Source: Conoideocrella luteorostrata
Taxonomy: Eukaryota; Ascomycota; Sordariomycetes; Hypocreales; Clavicipitaceae
Direction: 5' to 3'
Assembly (NCBI GenBank): GCA_032433595.1
Contig: JASWJB010000001.1
Location: 62,001 to 126,000 of the forward strand
DNA length: 64,000 bases
The position numbers were made by a program, and so were the translations under genes. The first letter of the stretch is position 1. Each line of letters begins with the position of its first letter. This document shows positions 21,335-32,241 of this stretch, piece after piece. The notes beneath the pieces are model-generated. The model saw only the letters and a program-made list of their open reading frames with translations, was not told where the DNA came from and did not search any database.

Positions 21335-24300
21335 TCACTTCCCCCCCTTCTTCAGCCCCTTCCCCTTCCCAGCCACCGTCCCCTTCTCACTCCCTCCTGC
21401 AAGAGTCCCGGTACCCACCCCCCAAACCCTCCTCTTATTCACCTCTGGAATCATATACCCTCTGTCCCTCTCTGGTCTATTTCTCTCCCAAAAGTCACTC
21501 ACTTCCGTCTCCAGCTTGCGCCGCCTCCTCGTACCCTCCCTCTCCTCACCACCCTTATTCCTCGTCCTCCTCATAATCCGATGGCACAAGTCCAAAAGCC
21601 TCATAATCACGGGGCCCCAAACGTGGAAATATATCCAGTGCTCAAAGTGTCTGTAATTGCTGCCCATCCACCGGAACAATCGACGGGCATTCGTATTAAA
21701 CGCAATGACTAGAGACGCAATAACCAGTACGGCACTCGCAGGGAGCGCTATCGACCCTATTGTCTTGAGCGAGAGATTGTCTCCGCCACCCCATTCTTGG
21801 GTATTCATTCCGAAGAGGCCGGTGAAGAAGGTTAGCGGAAGGAAGATGACGGTGAAGGTGGTGAAAATCATGACGCTGCGAGACTGAGCGCTCGCCAGGT
21901 CCGCATGCAAACGACTTAGACGAACTTCGTCGACTTGAGCTTGACGCTGGACCATTTGGAGCAGTTTGTCGTAGTCATCGCGGGTGGCGCGGACACGTTG
22001 TATCATCTCATTAGCTTGTTGGGCGTATTCGCGGAGCCTCTTAAGTGCTTCGCTGAGAAAGGCACGTCCGTTCACAGTCTGGTCGTGAAGTTCAGGGCGG
22101 TTGTAGATGGAGTGCATTGACAAGATGACCTTAGATTGTCGCTCAAAGAGGTGTATGAGGGTCTGTAGCTCGTCTTCAATATCGCGAAGCTCCAGCAAAG
22201 CTGACGTGTTGTCTCGATTTTCGCGCTCGGCGCGACGGCCCTCCTCCTTATGTCTCTTTCGAATCGATCGAGCTCCGTCTTCGACGGGTTCATAGTCAAA
22301 TGCCTTGTCGCGGAATCCTTCCGCTCGAAAGTCTTTAAGCGATGATGTGAGGCGCTCAGTCTACGTAGTCCGGTATTAAAACATGGTTTTTCTTAAAAGC
22401 GAAGAATGTCAAACTCACCAGAAGACTGATAGCCTCTTCAAAGATTCTGAAGATTTCCAGGTCAGGATGTGATGACCGATCGAGTAAAACGCTCACGGCA
22501 TGTAATGCCGCTAATGCTGCCAAGTCCAGCGCATTCTCACACTGACGCGTAAGGTCGACATTTACTTCGTTGAATATGCTATCGCGCAGATCAGCCTGCT
22601 GATACAAGGGCCCTTCAATCGGATCGCTTTCCCGCTTGGGAAAAAAGGACACAACAGTGTCTACACATCGTTAGTTGGCCATTTTATACAAAAGTATAAG
22701 CCCAGATGAAGCATGGACTTACGTGACTGAATAACCCAAAGCCAGAGCTGATCCACCATCAAGACATTGCCATTGAGAACCTTCTCCTCTTCGCCGTCGT
22801 CGCCATTTCTCCCCAGAATTCGTTCCCGCCAGCTACTGCCGCCGGAGCTGCGTTGGCTACTGCCGCTCTCTGAGATAGCGATATTGCTTGAGCCCTGTTT
22901 GTATAAAAACGCACCCTTTTGATCAGGAGGCGGTGTTCTTTCCTTGGTGAGCTTGTACAGCATCTGATCGTCGTCTCGAGACCTGGTGTCGCGCAATGAC
23001 GGGAATTCGTACTGATCCAGCGTACGGCGACAGTTGATGGGCGGATCATGACCAAGGTACTCCCAGATAACTTGAAGTTCGAGTGAATCAGACTTGGCCA
23101 CGTTCTCGGGTACAGGATGCGCTCTGCCCTGGCATAAGCGCTCGATGATGAGATCACGACGACGTATGAGTCGTTTATAAGAATCGAAGTGCAGATACGG
23201 TAGAAAGAGACACGTAAACATGGAATCTCCAGCGCTTTTCAGTGGCGGCGAGAGAGATTGGTTGCCAATAGACCGGTTTCGAGGAGATACTTTGACAACG
23301 TCAGTCTTTTCCGCATTTATACGTCGTACGAAGAACAATGACTTACAAGTCCGCGGGGCGGAGAAATAGCACCCTGGTTTTGCATGATATGCATAATGCT
23401 GGGCATGTCTTCCACGAGTATGCCTTGTCATCCAAAAGTCCTGCCCATACAGTGTCGAGTAGTCTTTCTTGTACGAGACTTCAAGCGTTTGCAAGATGCT
23501 CTGCTCGCAGATTAGTTCATAGGATTCTTTCCCATCTCGTCACATTATTGTACTGCTCACCTTGACCCAAGTTGGGTTATTGAACGGCACATGCACCCAC
23601 ACAAACTTGCGGCTCTTCACATCAGGCGTGGTAAATGCCATCGGAACCCCATCCATAATCATCGTCTCGCTATTCTGGCCATTCCTAACCTGGGCGGTCT
23701 TGCGAATAGCCACCATTGCCTCTGGCAGCCTCGATATCGCCTCTATAGCTTCATCATCATCGCTGACAACACCTTCTGCCAAAGCACTCCGACTTCGCTG
23801 CGAAAAGGGTGGGAAATCCCGGTATTCAAGACGAGAACTGTCACTGAAAGACCGACTGACCGACCGGCCCATTCTACCGCGTAGAGGGGGAGATAGTCGA
23901 TCGACTGCCAAATCTTGTTCGAAATCAGCGCGGATAAAGGGTGACGGAGCACGCATAGGAGTCGATTTCGGAGAAATAGCCCTCGACGGTGGCGTTCTTG
24001 GTAGTATGTGAGTCGTATCGGGTGCTGGGTGGGGGGTTGGCTTAAAGACGGGAACATCGACCGGTCGAATTATTGGGGACCCCAGTGAAGGCACGAAACC
24101 AGTAGTAAACATCGCATCCTGTATACCAAGAGCATTCTTGACCGTCATTAGATCTGGGGATGGAACTTGCACCGGAGCAGCCACCGGCGCAAGAGCATGG
24201 CTCTCCGTCTCTATAAGACTCGTTCGACCACGCTGCCTCAGAAACCTCTCTTGCTCGGGTGATCCCTCCACCTCGTTCAGCCGTTCGCGGAGGCATTCTT

Positions 24301-25672
24301 CAGGCCCCTTATTCAAAAACTCCTTGAGTGGCAAGCGAGTAGACCACGCTCTCATGATGGGTGGCTCCTCAGCTTCGTGTTGTCCTTGACTAGAAGGCGG
24401 GTCGTCAAAGAAGCCATGAACTTCAACAGTCACTTTCTGCTCAATGCCTAATTTCCACTGGCCAGTCATTGCCTCGTCGGTAACATTTGCAACAGCATGG
24501 TCGATCTGGTGAGCCAGCTGCTTGAGAAACATGCGCAGGGTATGAACATTATGCCGACCAAACGAGGCAATGTTGGCATGATCGCTCTGCAACGGGAAAA
24601 TTCGTTCCTGCCGCATACCCATAATAGCCGACTTGATGGAAGTCAACGGCGCAGTAAAGTATACTTCTCGAGACTCTGGGCCGGATGAAACTCCGCCTGA
24701 AAGTCGTGAGTCGATAGTCTCGTAAAACGTCCATACTTGCAAATCATGGGAAATAGCCTTGAAATCCTCATCGGTATGAATCAGCAACCGAGTTCCCACT
24801 CGTAAATCATCCGTGATAGATGTAGGAAGGGGCCTCGATAGCTGTAGCAAGTTCTGAATACTGCTCGCAAGACTCGGCATGGCGAAATAGCTAGATCCCT
24901 GGTGTGGCGTACCTATACACCCCTCTTCGTTAGCCTCCCGTTTTGAGCATCAATAAATATACAGAAACTACTTACCAAAAAACGCAACCCCATAACAGTC
25001 CCTCAGTATACTCTCATATCTCCTATCCCTCCCAGCCTTTGTCAAAGCCATCTTCACAACCAGCCCACCAACGCTGTGGCCAATAAACATCACCGGCCTC
25101 TCCTGGTCCTCCATCTCCCTCAGATGTTGCAAATCCTGCAATAGAGCATCCGCGAGCATGCTCAAGGTTGTTGAATCCCCAAACTCGGGATGCTCATAGA
25201 GCAGGATCCTCGCTCGATCTGCCTCCCTGCGAATACCCTGCCTTACCCAGGATGGCGACGGCCGGTCAGCGTCTTCTTTGACTTCAGCATCTCTCATGGA
25301 CAAAGCACCATAGTAGCGGCTCATCAGTCCATCGCGGTTCCAGCTGCGGAGCGGGTGGCCACCGGGGCACGGGACGGCAACGATGTCGACTGTCGTCCTG
25401 TCATGGGTGAGATTGCCTTCTGGGTCGATGGTGAAGCGTGGGTGTTTATTATCCTTTCCGGGCTTCTCCTGGTGTTTTTCGTCATACTGACGATCCGCGT
25501 CTTCCGTTTCAGATGATTGCGACGGGAGGGATGCCGGCTGCGGCGATTGGAGAGAAGTCCCGTCGCCCTCGCGAGGGGATTGGGGAGGGCTTCGCGGTGA
25601 GCGAGGACTGCCGGGGTTAGCTTGTATGGAATCTCCGTCGCAGGCGGGTTCAGTCGCTGAGCGTGACAGCAT
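21335..25672 (-). CDS. alpha/beta-hydrolase-CorA fusion protein, about 1364 aa
   Basis: Five exons: 24976-25672, 23561-24912, 22723-23500, 22419-22660 and 21335-22360. Splice joints keep phase and read sensibly: VAFFG-TPHQGSSYFAM, NPTWVK-SILQTLEV, WVIQ-SHTVVSFFPKRE, ISLL-TERLTSSLKD. Residues 1-80 are Ser/Pro-rich. An alpha/beta-hydrolase domain follows with the strand DIVAVPCPGGHP, the nucleophile elbow GHSVGG (Ser about 200) and FFGTPHQGS, as in the DUF676/SERAC1-type lipase-like group. A long central region carries Ser/Pro/Arg-rich disorder. The C-terminal 340 residues are CorA-like: a long coiled helix, then two membrane spans with the GMN signature (FTGLFGMNTQEW), then a basic tail. CorA proteins conduct Mg2+ or related divalent ions as pentamers. 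Fusion to a hydrolase suggests a membrane-anchored regulatory enzyme or a gated channel; function is unknown. A 57-nt in-frame stretch at 23290-23346 may be a further intron. Confidence 0.82.
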
Positions 25673-26654
25673 AGCGCTGGGCTGTGAGTGCTTATAGGGC
25701 CTTCAATATGCTGCTTTTTTGACTCTCGATGACTCTATCAAGCTCGGTGAAACGGTCAAAATATACAGTCTAAGCGATAAAGAAAAAAAAAAAAGGTAAA
25801 AGTCAATCAATCAGCCTACATCTAAAGTACGAAAATACAAAATACAAAATACAAAAACACAAAGTGACATAATACCAGAAGCTTGATTATTCCGCATCAC
25901 CTGGCTTCGACCATGACCAACCAACCGTCCAGGCTTCCCACGCCCAATTCACGCTCCAGGTCACGACCCTCCACTGCTAGCGGGTGCAGTCAGTCCACGT
26001 TATTTTCTCATTTTCCACTCCGCCGCGCGTCGCCGGTCTTCAACGCTTCGCCACCGTTCCATTAGAAGCTCCGACACCTCGCAACGGTTGATCTTCAATG
26101 GCAAAACCCGCTTTGTGCTCATGGTTTCTCTTTCTTTTGTACAAATTTCCTTGCATTTGAGCAAAAATACTACCCAAAGGCACGCTAGCTGAGCTCGACA
26201 GCAGCAATGCGACTAGCTAGTTATACCCCCGACATGGCAACAGCTCATGTGAGACACGGAACTACACCACCTCGTGACGGCGGCACATGGACCTACATTG
26301 TAAACACGACACACCTGTGCAGGCTGCAGGGCGAAATGGCCGCTTGGTACGGAGGCAAAGAGCAGATGCTCAAAGAGCGAACATTATCTCAAATCATTCG
26401 TAAACGTTTGGTCTGGGTATCTACCTAGGTATCCAGCGCCGTTTACTCCGAATATGCCTAGCAATTCGTGTTAATTATACGGTCATGCGCAGATCGCCTG
26501 CTCATGCTAGCCGTCACAAACCACGCTGGATCTGGATTCAGCCGCCTAAATTCCCATCATAAGTAGCAACGCCAAATAATGCATTCATTTTGCACTTAGT
26601 ATGTATTCCGTTTGAAATACATCTCGTGTTTCGCTTGCCTCCGCCGTACTGATG
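25673..26654. other. intergenic, no supported gene
   Basis: It should hold the promoter of the hydrolase-CorA gene. An A-run and (AAATACAA)n-like tracts lie at about 25780-25860. Short plus-strand frames at 25883-26065 and 26207-26428 have no domain or splice partner. Confidence 0.5.
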
Positions 26655-28777
26655 CTAAGACGCCATCGCATAGTCTTTGACTGTGGTGCAGTGTATTAAG
26701 GCTTCACAGTAAAGCCTATTTTCGATGATGCATTCCTCACCAGGTCGTACAGGAAATGCCCCATGGGGCCCCAGCTGAATAGCTTGGCCTCCTGTCCTAA
26801 TCTTGACCTTGCCTGATGCCACCGAATATACCTGCATTATGTCGTTTTGCTGAGGTACGTGATAAATCTGCCCCGGTCGAATGGTGAGCACATTGAAGCA
26901 AACATCAGGGGAAATTGGGATTGGTTTTGACGAAGTAAGGAACGAGCTAGAGTATGCTACATCTATTTGCGTGTTAGCCCAGATACAATAGATGTAGGAA
27001 TCATACAGTCATCACTTACTCAGTGAAGAGTCTTGACTAGTTACTCGACCAGGCGCAAGTTCCCAATCTTCCATTTCGTGGTCTTGATAAGCAAATTGAC
27101 CAGGTTTAACTCCTTTCATGGGCTCCAGTTGTAGGCTAGGTGATTCTGTATTTGATCGGCTACCTCTTCTCTCTCCGTCCGCTTGTATACGATTCAAAAC
27201 GCTTTGTCTAACTGGTCTTCTGTTGTCCATGGTCTCTACAGATGGCATTTTAGAAGGTATGGCAGCGGGTGGTGAAGCTGACGGGGATATCGTTTGTGTT
27301 TTTGATGTTTTCGTAGTCGTTACTCTAGATCCGGGAGATTCCACACTGCCATGAGAGCTGCGGTTTGTTATTTGCTTTGCTGCAGGGCCTTTCACTAAGC
27401 CTACATCCCTAGCCGCCATCTGTTTCTTGAGAACTCGCCGCAGTTCATTATCTATCCGCAATTGAGTTCTTGCGGGCACCCGAGGTTCAGCAAGAGGCGG
27501 AGCATCAGCTGGTAACGGGTTTTGGGACACAACTATAGTAGGTGACCCTCCTGAAGCATTCTTGTACGTTCCAACCTTGTGGATTGTTCCATCCAGGTTA
27601 TCATTCACCATGAGATAAGAATGGCCGGCTGCAAAATGGTGCCCTAATGCGCTGATAGAAGACAGTGTGGAACGACAGTCTCTAAACGGGCAGATAAATG
27701 AACATTCCGGCACGTCATGCAATTTGTATCCCTCCGGGATCACGGCACCCCATGTTGAGTGCTGGTTGCCGTGTTCATCTGTAGGTACTTGTTAGCGACA
27801 TTTAAACTGCTAAATCATAGTGCCTTCACTTACCGACAAAAGTTGAATAAGGCCTGCCGTCAGTAGCGAGAAATATATGGCCATGGTCTGTTACATTGAT
27901 CGCAGTTCCATAGGAGGAAGAACCCCTCAGAGGTGTATCCTGTGACCGTTTCGGGTCAGATATTCTGGGAGCAACGTCAGACCGCAACAACTGCCGCACG
28001 GATTCTGGAGTTGATCGTTGCGATGCCACCTCCTGCATCTCCGAAGCCGACAAGCCTTGCATTACTGTGTGCGGAAGAGGAACCCGTGTTTGTGTAGATG
28101 ATGATCCGGTTCCGACGGATGCAGATGATGATTTTGCTGCCGTTGGAGTAAGAGCTGGTGTGACTACCATCGATTTCGGTGTCACAGAAGACGGCTTAGA
28201 TCCAACTCTCACAGCATTCATCACTGTAAGTGGCAGCGGAACTGGAGCTATTGTCATGCTCTTGTATTAGATTCCTGAAACTGATGACGCTCTCGAATTC
28301 GGCCGAGTACTTACTCTCTACCTTTCCAGTGGAAATGGCTGACAATTTTCTTTTTCGCTCAGACTGAATCCCTCTCTCTTTATTTTGACCACCAGAACTC
28401 GACTGCCTCATAGAATTTGGATTTCGCGCCCGTGCCACTCCCTGCTGTCCCATCAACTGATTTAGAGATGCCACTATACCCTCGCGCAATTGTGTTGCCC
28501 GTTGCCCACTTTTACGCACCTGCGTATCCATCGAATCCGACAGCTGCTGAAGAATGTCACTCTCTACGGGATCTGGGTCCCATTTCAGATCTACCACCGA
28601 GGAGGTGGTGGAGGAGGAGTCATCAGTGCTGCTATCCCAAGTGTCTACCGCTGGCGGTTCCCAGACAGAATCCACCGCCGCGTTGTTCATCTTCGGAAAA
28701 GCATTTGGTATGGGCACTTGGGTTGCCCTTGCCGGGGCGAAATTAGGGTTCCGGCCTACCGCCGTACGACGGCCCAT
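26655..28777 (-). CDS. zinc-finger plus cupin (CENP-C/Mif2-like fold) protein, 649 aa
   Basis: Four exons: 28322-28777, 27834-28260, 27020-27778 and 26655-26962. Joints include YSTFVG-DEHGNQHSTWGAVIPEG and TSQDSSL-NVAYSSSFLTS. The first intron (donor GTAGAG, acceptor ATACAAG) is the least certain. Residues 1-280 are Ser/Thr/Pro-rich. A conserved block GHIFLATDGRPYSTFVG leads into IPEGYKL and then a C2H2-like finger, CPFRDC...ALGHHFAAGH, followed by VNDNLDGTIHKVG. A disordered basic linker comes next. The C-terminus is a compact cupin: FNVLTIRPGQIYHVP, MQVYSVASGKVKI, GAFPVRPGEECIIEN, YCEALIHC. This resembles the C-terminal dimerisation cupin of CENP-C/Mif2, but the CENP-C motif itself is not visible. 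A nuclear, DNA- or chromatin-associated role is inferred. True kinetochore function is not supported. Confidence 0.72.
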
Positions 28778-29425
28778 ATCAACTGATTTATGAGTGGCAG
28801 GTCCAGTGGCCTGTTGTGTCCTACGCCACCACCATAAAATCTAGGTGGGATGAGGCGAGCAAGAGCAAGAGCAAGTGGGGCTGCGGTGATGGGGAAACCA
28901 GATCGTAGTTACTTTGTGAACGGCTAACGGAGACGGTTTCGGCGAGTTTCAGGCGGATGTGCGAAGCCAGAAAAAAGTCATACTAGATTTTAGTAAATAC
29001 CAGCGATCCCCGGGCCGGTAGTTCAAAGCTGTTGTGTGTGTTCTGTTCTGTGATTGTGCTCGGGTTGCATGTGAGTTTAAGATGTAGACGCGGCTGGCCG
29101 CGTTCGCCTCTAGCTGTGAGCTGTTATTGTGGTGGGGCCCGGCAGCTTGTACCGCCTCCAAAATCCAAAAGTGCCCATACTAACGACGAGGAGCAGGTAT
29201 TCGGTTTCAATGTGACCCATTAGCTTCACTTTATTTTAAATTCCATGTCAGTATAGAAGAGAGGAAACAGGCTGCAAGAAAACAGAAACCACACCTAATG
29301 GCCCAAAATTACATAAAATCAGATACAAACATGGACGCACGATGATGCAACCTAAAATGAACACAGTGTATCTAGTGTAACATGCCGACTATTGTACAAA
29401 AATTGGCTCCGTCTCCGAAATCCAT
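28778..29425. other. intergenic, no supported gene
   Basis: Promoter of the zinc-finger/cupin gene on the left and 3' flank of the bL27m gene on the right. An AGCAAGAGCAAGAGCAAG purine run lies at about 28858. No coding potential is recognised. Confidence 0.5.
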
Positions 29426-30319
29426 CTATTTACTCTTCTTCGAAGCTTTCTTAGCCGCCTTCTTAGCCGCCTTCTTGCTGACTGCCTTCACGGCCTTCAC
29501 ATCTCCCATCTCCGCCCTCTTCTTCTGCGCCGTCCGCTGACCCTCCAACTCTCTCTCCCTCCTCCATCGCCGGTGTCTGAACCACTGCTTACGCGTTCTG
29601 AATCTCTTCGTCCGCAGCCCCGTAGTCTTCACCAAGCGACCAATTCGCCAATTATCCTCTCGATAGCTATAATCAGATCGTAGTTTCAGCAGCCTATCCG
29701 GTTCTCCTGCCTCCACCCGCGTGACCTCGAAGGGGATTCCCGAGGGCGAGATGGCAGGTTTCTCTGCGGCAGGGCGGATGGGGAAAGCAGCCATGTTAAG
29801 ACGGCGCTTGCGCTCGGCGTGCTGGGGATAGGGTAAGGTGTCGGACTTGTCGAAGACAACGCCAATGTATTTGCGGTCGGGGTGGCGGGAGGGATCACGG
29901 TAGTATTTCACATAGCCTGTTGCCATGGAGTGAATGGTGTGGTCACGACCCATGATGCAATTTTCGCCAGGCCACCAGAGCGTGCCGCGCTGCTTGTAGA
30001 GGATGTTGCCAGGGATAACATATTGATCTGCCAGTATTGCGATTAGCGTCCTCCAGCGCACTCAAGGGCAGCCCGCTGACAGCTCTGTTGGGTATTGGCA
30101 AGTCTCACCTCCAGTTCGCTTCGCACCAAGCTTCTTGGGAATCCCTCTCTTGCTCTTCTTCTTGTATGCACCCTGTGCCTTGACTGAAGCATGTCGTCGT
30201 CCCTGAGCAAACGCATTCGCCAATTGCACCGTTCTTGGGGCAGCATTCTGAATAGTCGGTCGGGCGATGCAGTTGACCGCAGTAGCCAACAATGGCCGCT
30301 GCATCATGAAGAACCGCAT
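29426..30319 (-). CDS. mrp7: mitochondrial ribosomal protein bL27m (Mrp7)
   Basis: Two exons, 30109-30319 and 29426-30027, give 270 aa. The splice joins AKRTGG-DQYVIPGNILYKQRG, the invariant L27 junction. The first 40 residues are basic and Ala/Arg-rich, a likely mitochondrial presequence. The core shows HASVKAQGAYKKKSKRG, then GTLWWPGENCIMGRDHTIHSMATGYVKYY. After the L27 core there is an about 130-residue fungal extension ending in Lys/Ala repeats (KKAAKKAAKKASKKSK), a tail likely to contact rRNA. bL27 sits near the peptidyl-transferase centre. It is transcribed divergently from lcl2, with 289 bp between start codons. Confidence 0.93.
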
Positions 30320-30608
30320 TGCGTGGCGAGGCGGAACTCCTCCGGTTGTGAGCTCGAGGTGCCGTGATGCTGAAGACGCTCAAAAGCTATCTCCCAATTG
30401 CCCCCAGACGCCAATTGGAGTTTTCTGCTGAGTCAGCCCCGCTGGGTGGTGAGTGTTTGCTTATCGATAACGCATTGGACAGATAAACTGTCCAATGGAA
30501 CAACATGCCATTTGGCAACTTTCAGGAACTGCCACTTCTCAACCGTCAAATTTAGTAATTGGAAGTCTGTCCGATATTGATTCTGGAGCCAGATACCAAA
30601 TCGCCAGC
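30320..30608. promoter_or_regulatory. bidirectional promoter region, bL27m / lcl2
   Basis: The 289 bp between the divergent ATGs at 30319 and 30609 must contain both transcription starts. No clear TATA box is seen. The arrangement makes co-regulation likely but does not prove it. Confidence 0.6.
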
Positions 30609-31050
30609 ATGCAGTTTCTAATTACTTTCCTATCGTTGCTGTCCCTAGCAACCGCCCAGTTTGGCTTTTTCGACCAAATGTTTGGCGGCCAAGACGGAGG
30701 CCATGAGCACCACCAGCATCAACAGCAAAACAATCCTAGCGATGCATCGCATTATAAAGCAGAATACGAACGATGTACGTTGCGCACATTATTACTCGTC
30801 TACCAAGCCCTCCTTCCTTCCTCCCTTCCTTGCACGCCTGCTAACTCTTCCGAAAGCCATCTGCGACAAATACCTCTGTCCCGACACCCTCGCCTGCGTA
30901 CATTTCCCCCACCACTGTCCTTGCGCCTGGGATGTCAACGAAGACAAATTTGAAATCGGGGAGGGCAAACGTCTCTGTGTTTCCAAAGGGGGGTTCAAGC
31001 CGGGCGAGGCAGCTCGCAAGGTGGAGCTAGCTCGGAAGGGTTTATTGTAA
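30609..31050 (+). CDS. lcl2: long chronological lifespan protein 2 (LCL2)
   Basis: Two exons, 30609-30774 and 30857-31050, give 119 aa. The donor is GTACGT; a perfect CTAAC branch lies about ten bases before the acceptor GAAAG. The joined frame reads [23 protein letters not shown] signal peptide covers residues 1-16 (ends ATAQFG). A His/Gln-rich stretch (HEHHQHQQQ) follows, then the family core [20 protein letters not shown] with six cysteines across the mature part. In yeast the protein is ER/secretory and its loss affects chronological lifespan and possibly ER-associated degradation; its molecular role is not known. Confidence 0.9.
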
Positions 31051-31512
31051 ATACGGTGGAAGAGCAGGGGATATTGATGCACATGTTAGACACCGGACGA
31101 TATAACTAGCGGTTAAAATTTTCTTAATTTTGGAAACATTTACATTACCAAAAGGTGGCGTGTAATTGGAATTGCGTATTAATGGAAGGGATATGCGTAA
31201 TTTCTTCCAAGACTCTTATGATTTGCATGGCACGCTGCAAGACTTATCTACGTATAAATTTCAAATAGCCAGTAGTTGCTCTACAATAGGGAACAGAAAA
31301 ATTAAAAGAACAAATAAAATCCATACACCCATGAACCACCCGGGCTAATTATCGTATCAAGTGTGTGCAGCCTGAATCAGTGTAAGGTACTCTCCATTCT
31401 AAGTCCACCTGCAAAGAAAAATAAAAACAAACTCCATAAGTGATATCGATCGGTATTTATATGAGCATACAGTTAGGGAAAGTGATTCAGGTCAAGTTGT
31501 TCCAATCTTCTC
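31051..31512. other. AT-rich 3' flank between convergent genes
   Basis: It lies between the lcl2 stop and the stop of the minus-strand frame 31513-32241. It is strongly AT-rich, with no gene visible; it is probably 3' untranslated sequence of both. Confidence 0.5.
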
Positions 31513-32241
31513 TCAAGTGCTGCGTAGTCCGAGGCCAAATAAAAAACTTCGCTGTCGTGGAGAGGCATCTGGTGCCACCGGCAGAGGATCAGTTTGTGTT
31601 CCAGCATCCACCATGATGCGTCGTCTTTTTACGGTTACGGGAAATCGAGAGCGGCCATAAATCTCTCTCTTTCCATCAATACGAGGCCTGCGTTTCTGCA
31701 ACTTATTTCGCTTGCGGGTCGCAGGTCCAGAGGAGCCAGCCGACGATGGAGGTATAATGGCAACTTCCGGTGGTTGAGGCACAACGCCCTCGGTCTGGCC
31801 ATTCAAGGATATGAGACTGCGTAGTGATGGTAGCGACAACAGGCTTAATCCGGTTGGAGAGGCGGGCGCAGGCGGAGAACCGGTTACGGACTGAACGGCC
31901 TCGGTGTCTTCAGGTTGGCGGTTAAGTGAAGCAAAGCTACGCAAAGAAGAAAGAGACAGCCGGCGTGCAGGATTTGGAGAAGTTGGTGGTACAGGGGGGA
32001 GAGTGGGTGAGGTTCCGACCTGCTTTGGCGATTGACCAACTTCTGACCGTTGTCCACCAAGAGACACGTAGGAAGTCAAAGACGGCAGTGACATCAAACT
32101 CAGGCTTCGTGCGGTTGCTGAAAATATGGGCGATAGTCCTCCGGGAGCAGGTTCCTCCTTCACTTCCAAAATAACATTCACAGCCTTGTCAGACTTTCTC
32201 CTCGTCCTCCTTTTCAGTCTCCTCCGCCTAAGATGAACCAT
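31513..32241 (-). CDS. unrecognised 242-aa frame overlapping the glc8 stop
   Basis: The ATG at 32241 lies 11 bases upstream of the glc8 stop codon (32230-32228), in a different frame; the two frames overlap by 14 bp. The frame stays open for 243 codons to 31513 and has protein-like composition. After a very basic start (MVHLRRRRLKRRTRRK) come three diverged repeats of about 40 residues. Each holds an LSLxSLPSLxSxxSLNGQ-type core (SLSLMSLPSLTSYVSLGGQ; RLSLSSLRSFASLNRQ; LSLLSLPSLRSLISLNGQ) followed by a Pro/Ser-rich linker. The end is basic (ATRKRNKLQKRRPRIDGKRE, then TVKRRRIMVDAGTQTDP). I recognise no family. It may be a second cistron, a separate gene with a promoter inside glc8, or a spliced or frameshifted C-terminal extension of glc8. 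Confidence 0.5.
   Translation of the reverse strand: MVHLRRRRLKRRTRRKSDKAVNVILEVKEEPAPGGLSPIFSATARSLSLMSLPSLTSYVSLGGQRSEVGQSPKQVGTSPTLPPVPPTSPNPARRLSLSSLRSFASLNRQPEDTEAVQSVTGSPPAPASPTGLSLLSLPSLRSLISLNGQTEGVVPQPPEVAIIPPSSAGSSGPATRKRNKLQKRRPRIDGKREIYGRSRFPVTVKRRRIMVDAGTQTDPLPVAPDASPRQRSFLFGLGLRST

Noticed and set aside
20996..21712. Plus-strand 238-codon frame over the hexamer array
   Set aside because: Its length comes from the stop-poor pyrimidine repeat and from being antisense to the CorA exon.
25883..26428. Plus-strand short frames between the CorA fusion and the cupin gene
   Set aside because: Short, Ser/Arg/Pro-rich and without any family feature or splice signal arrangement.
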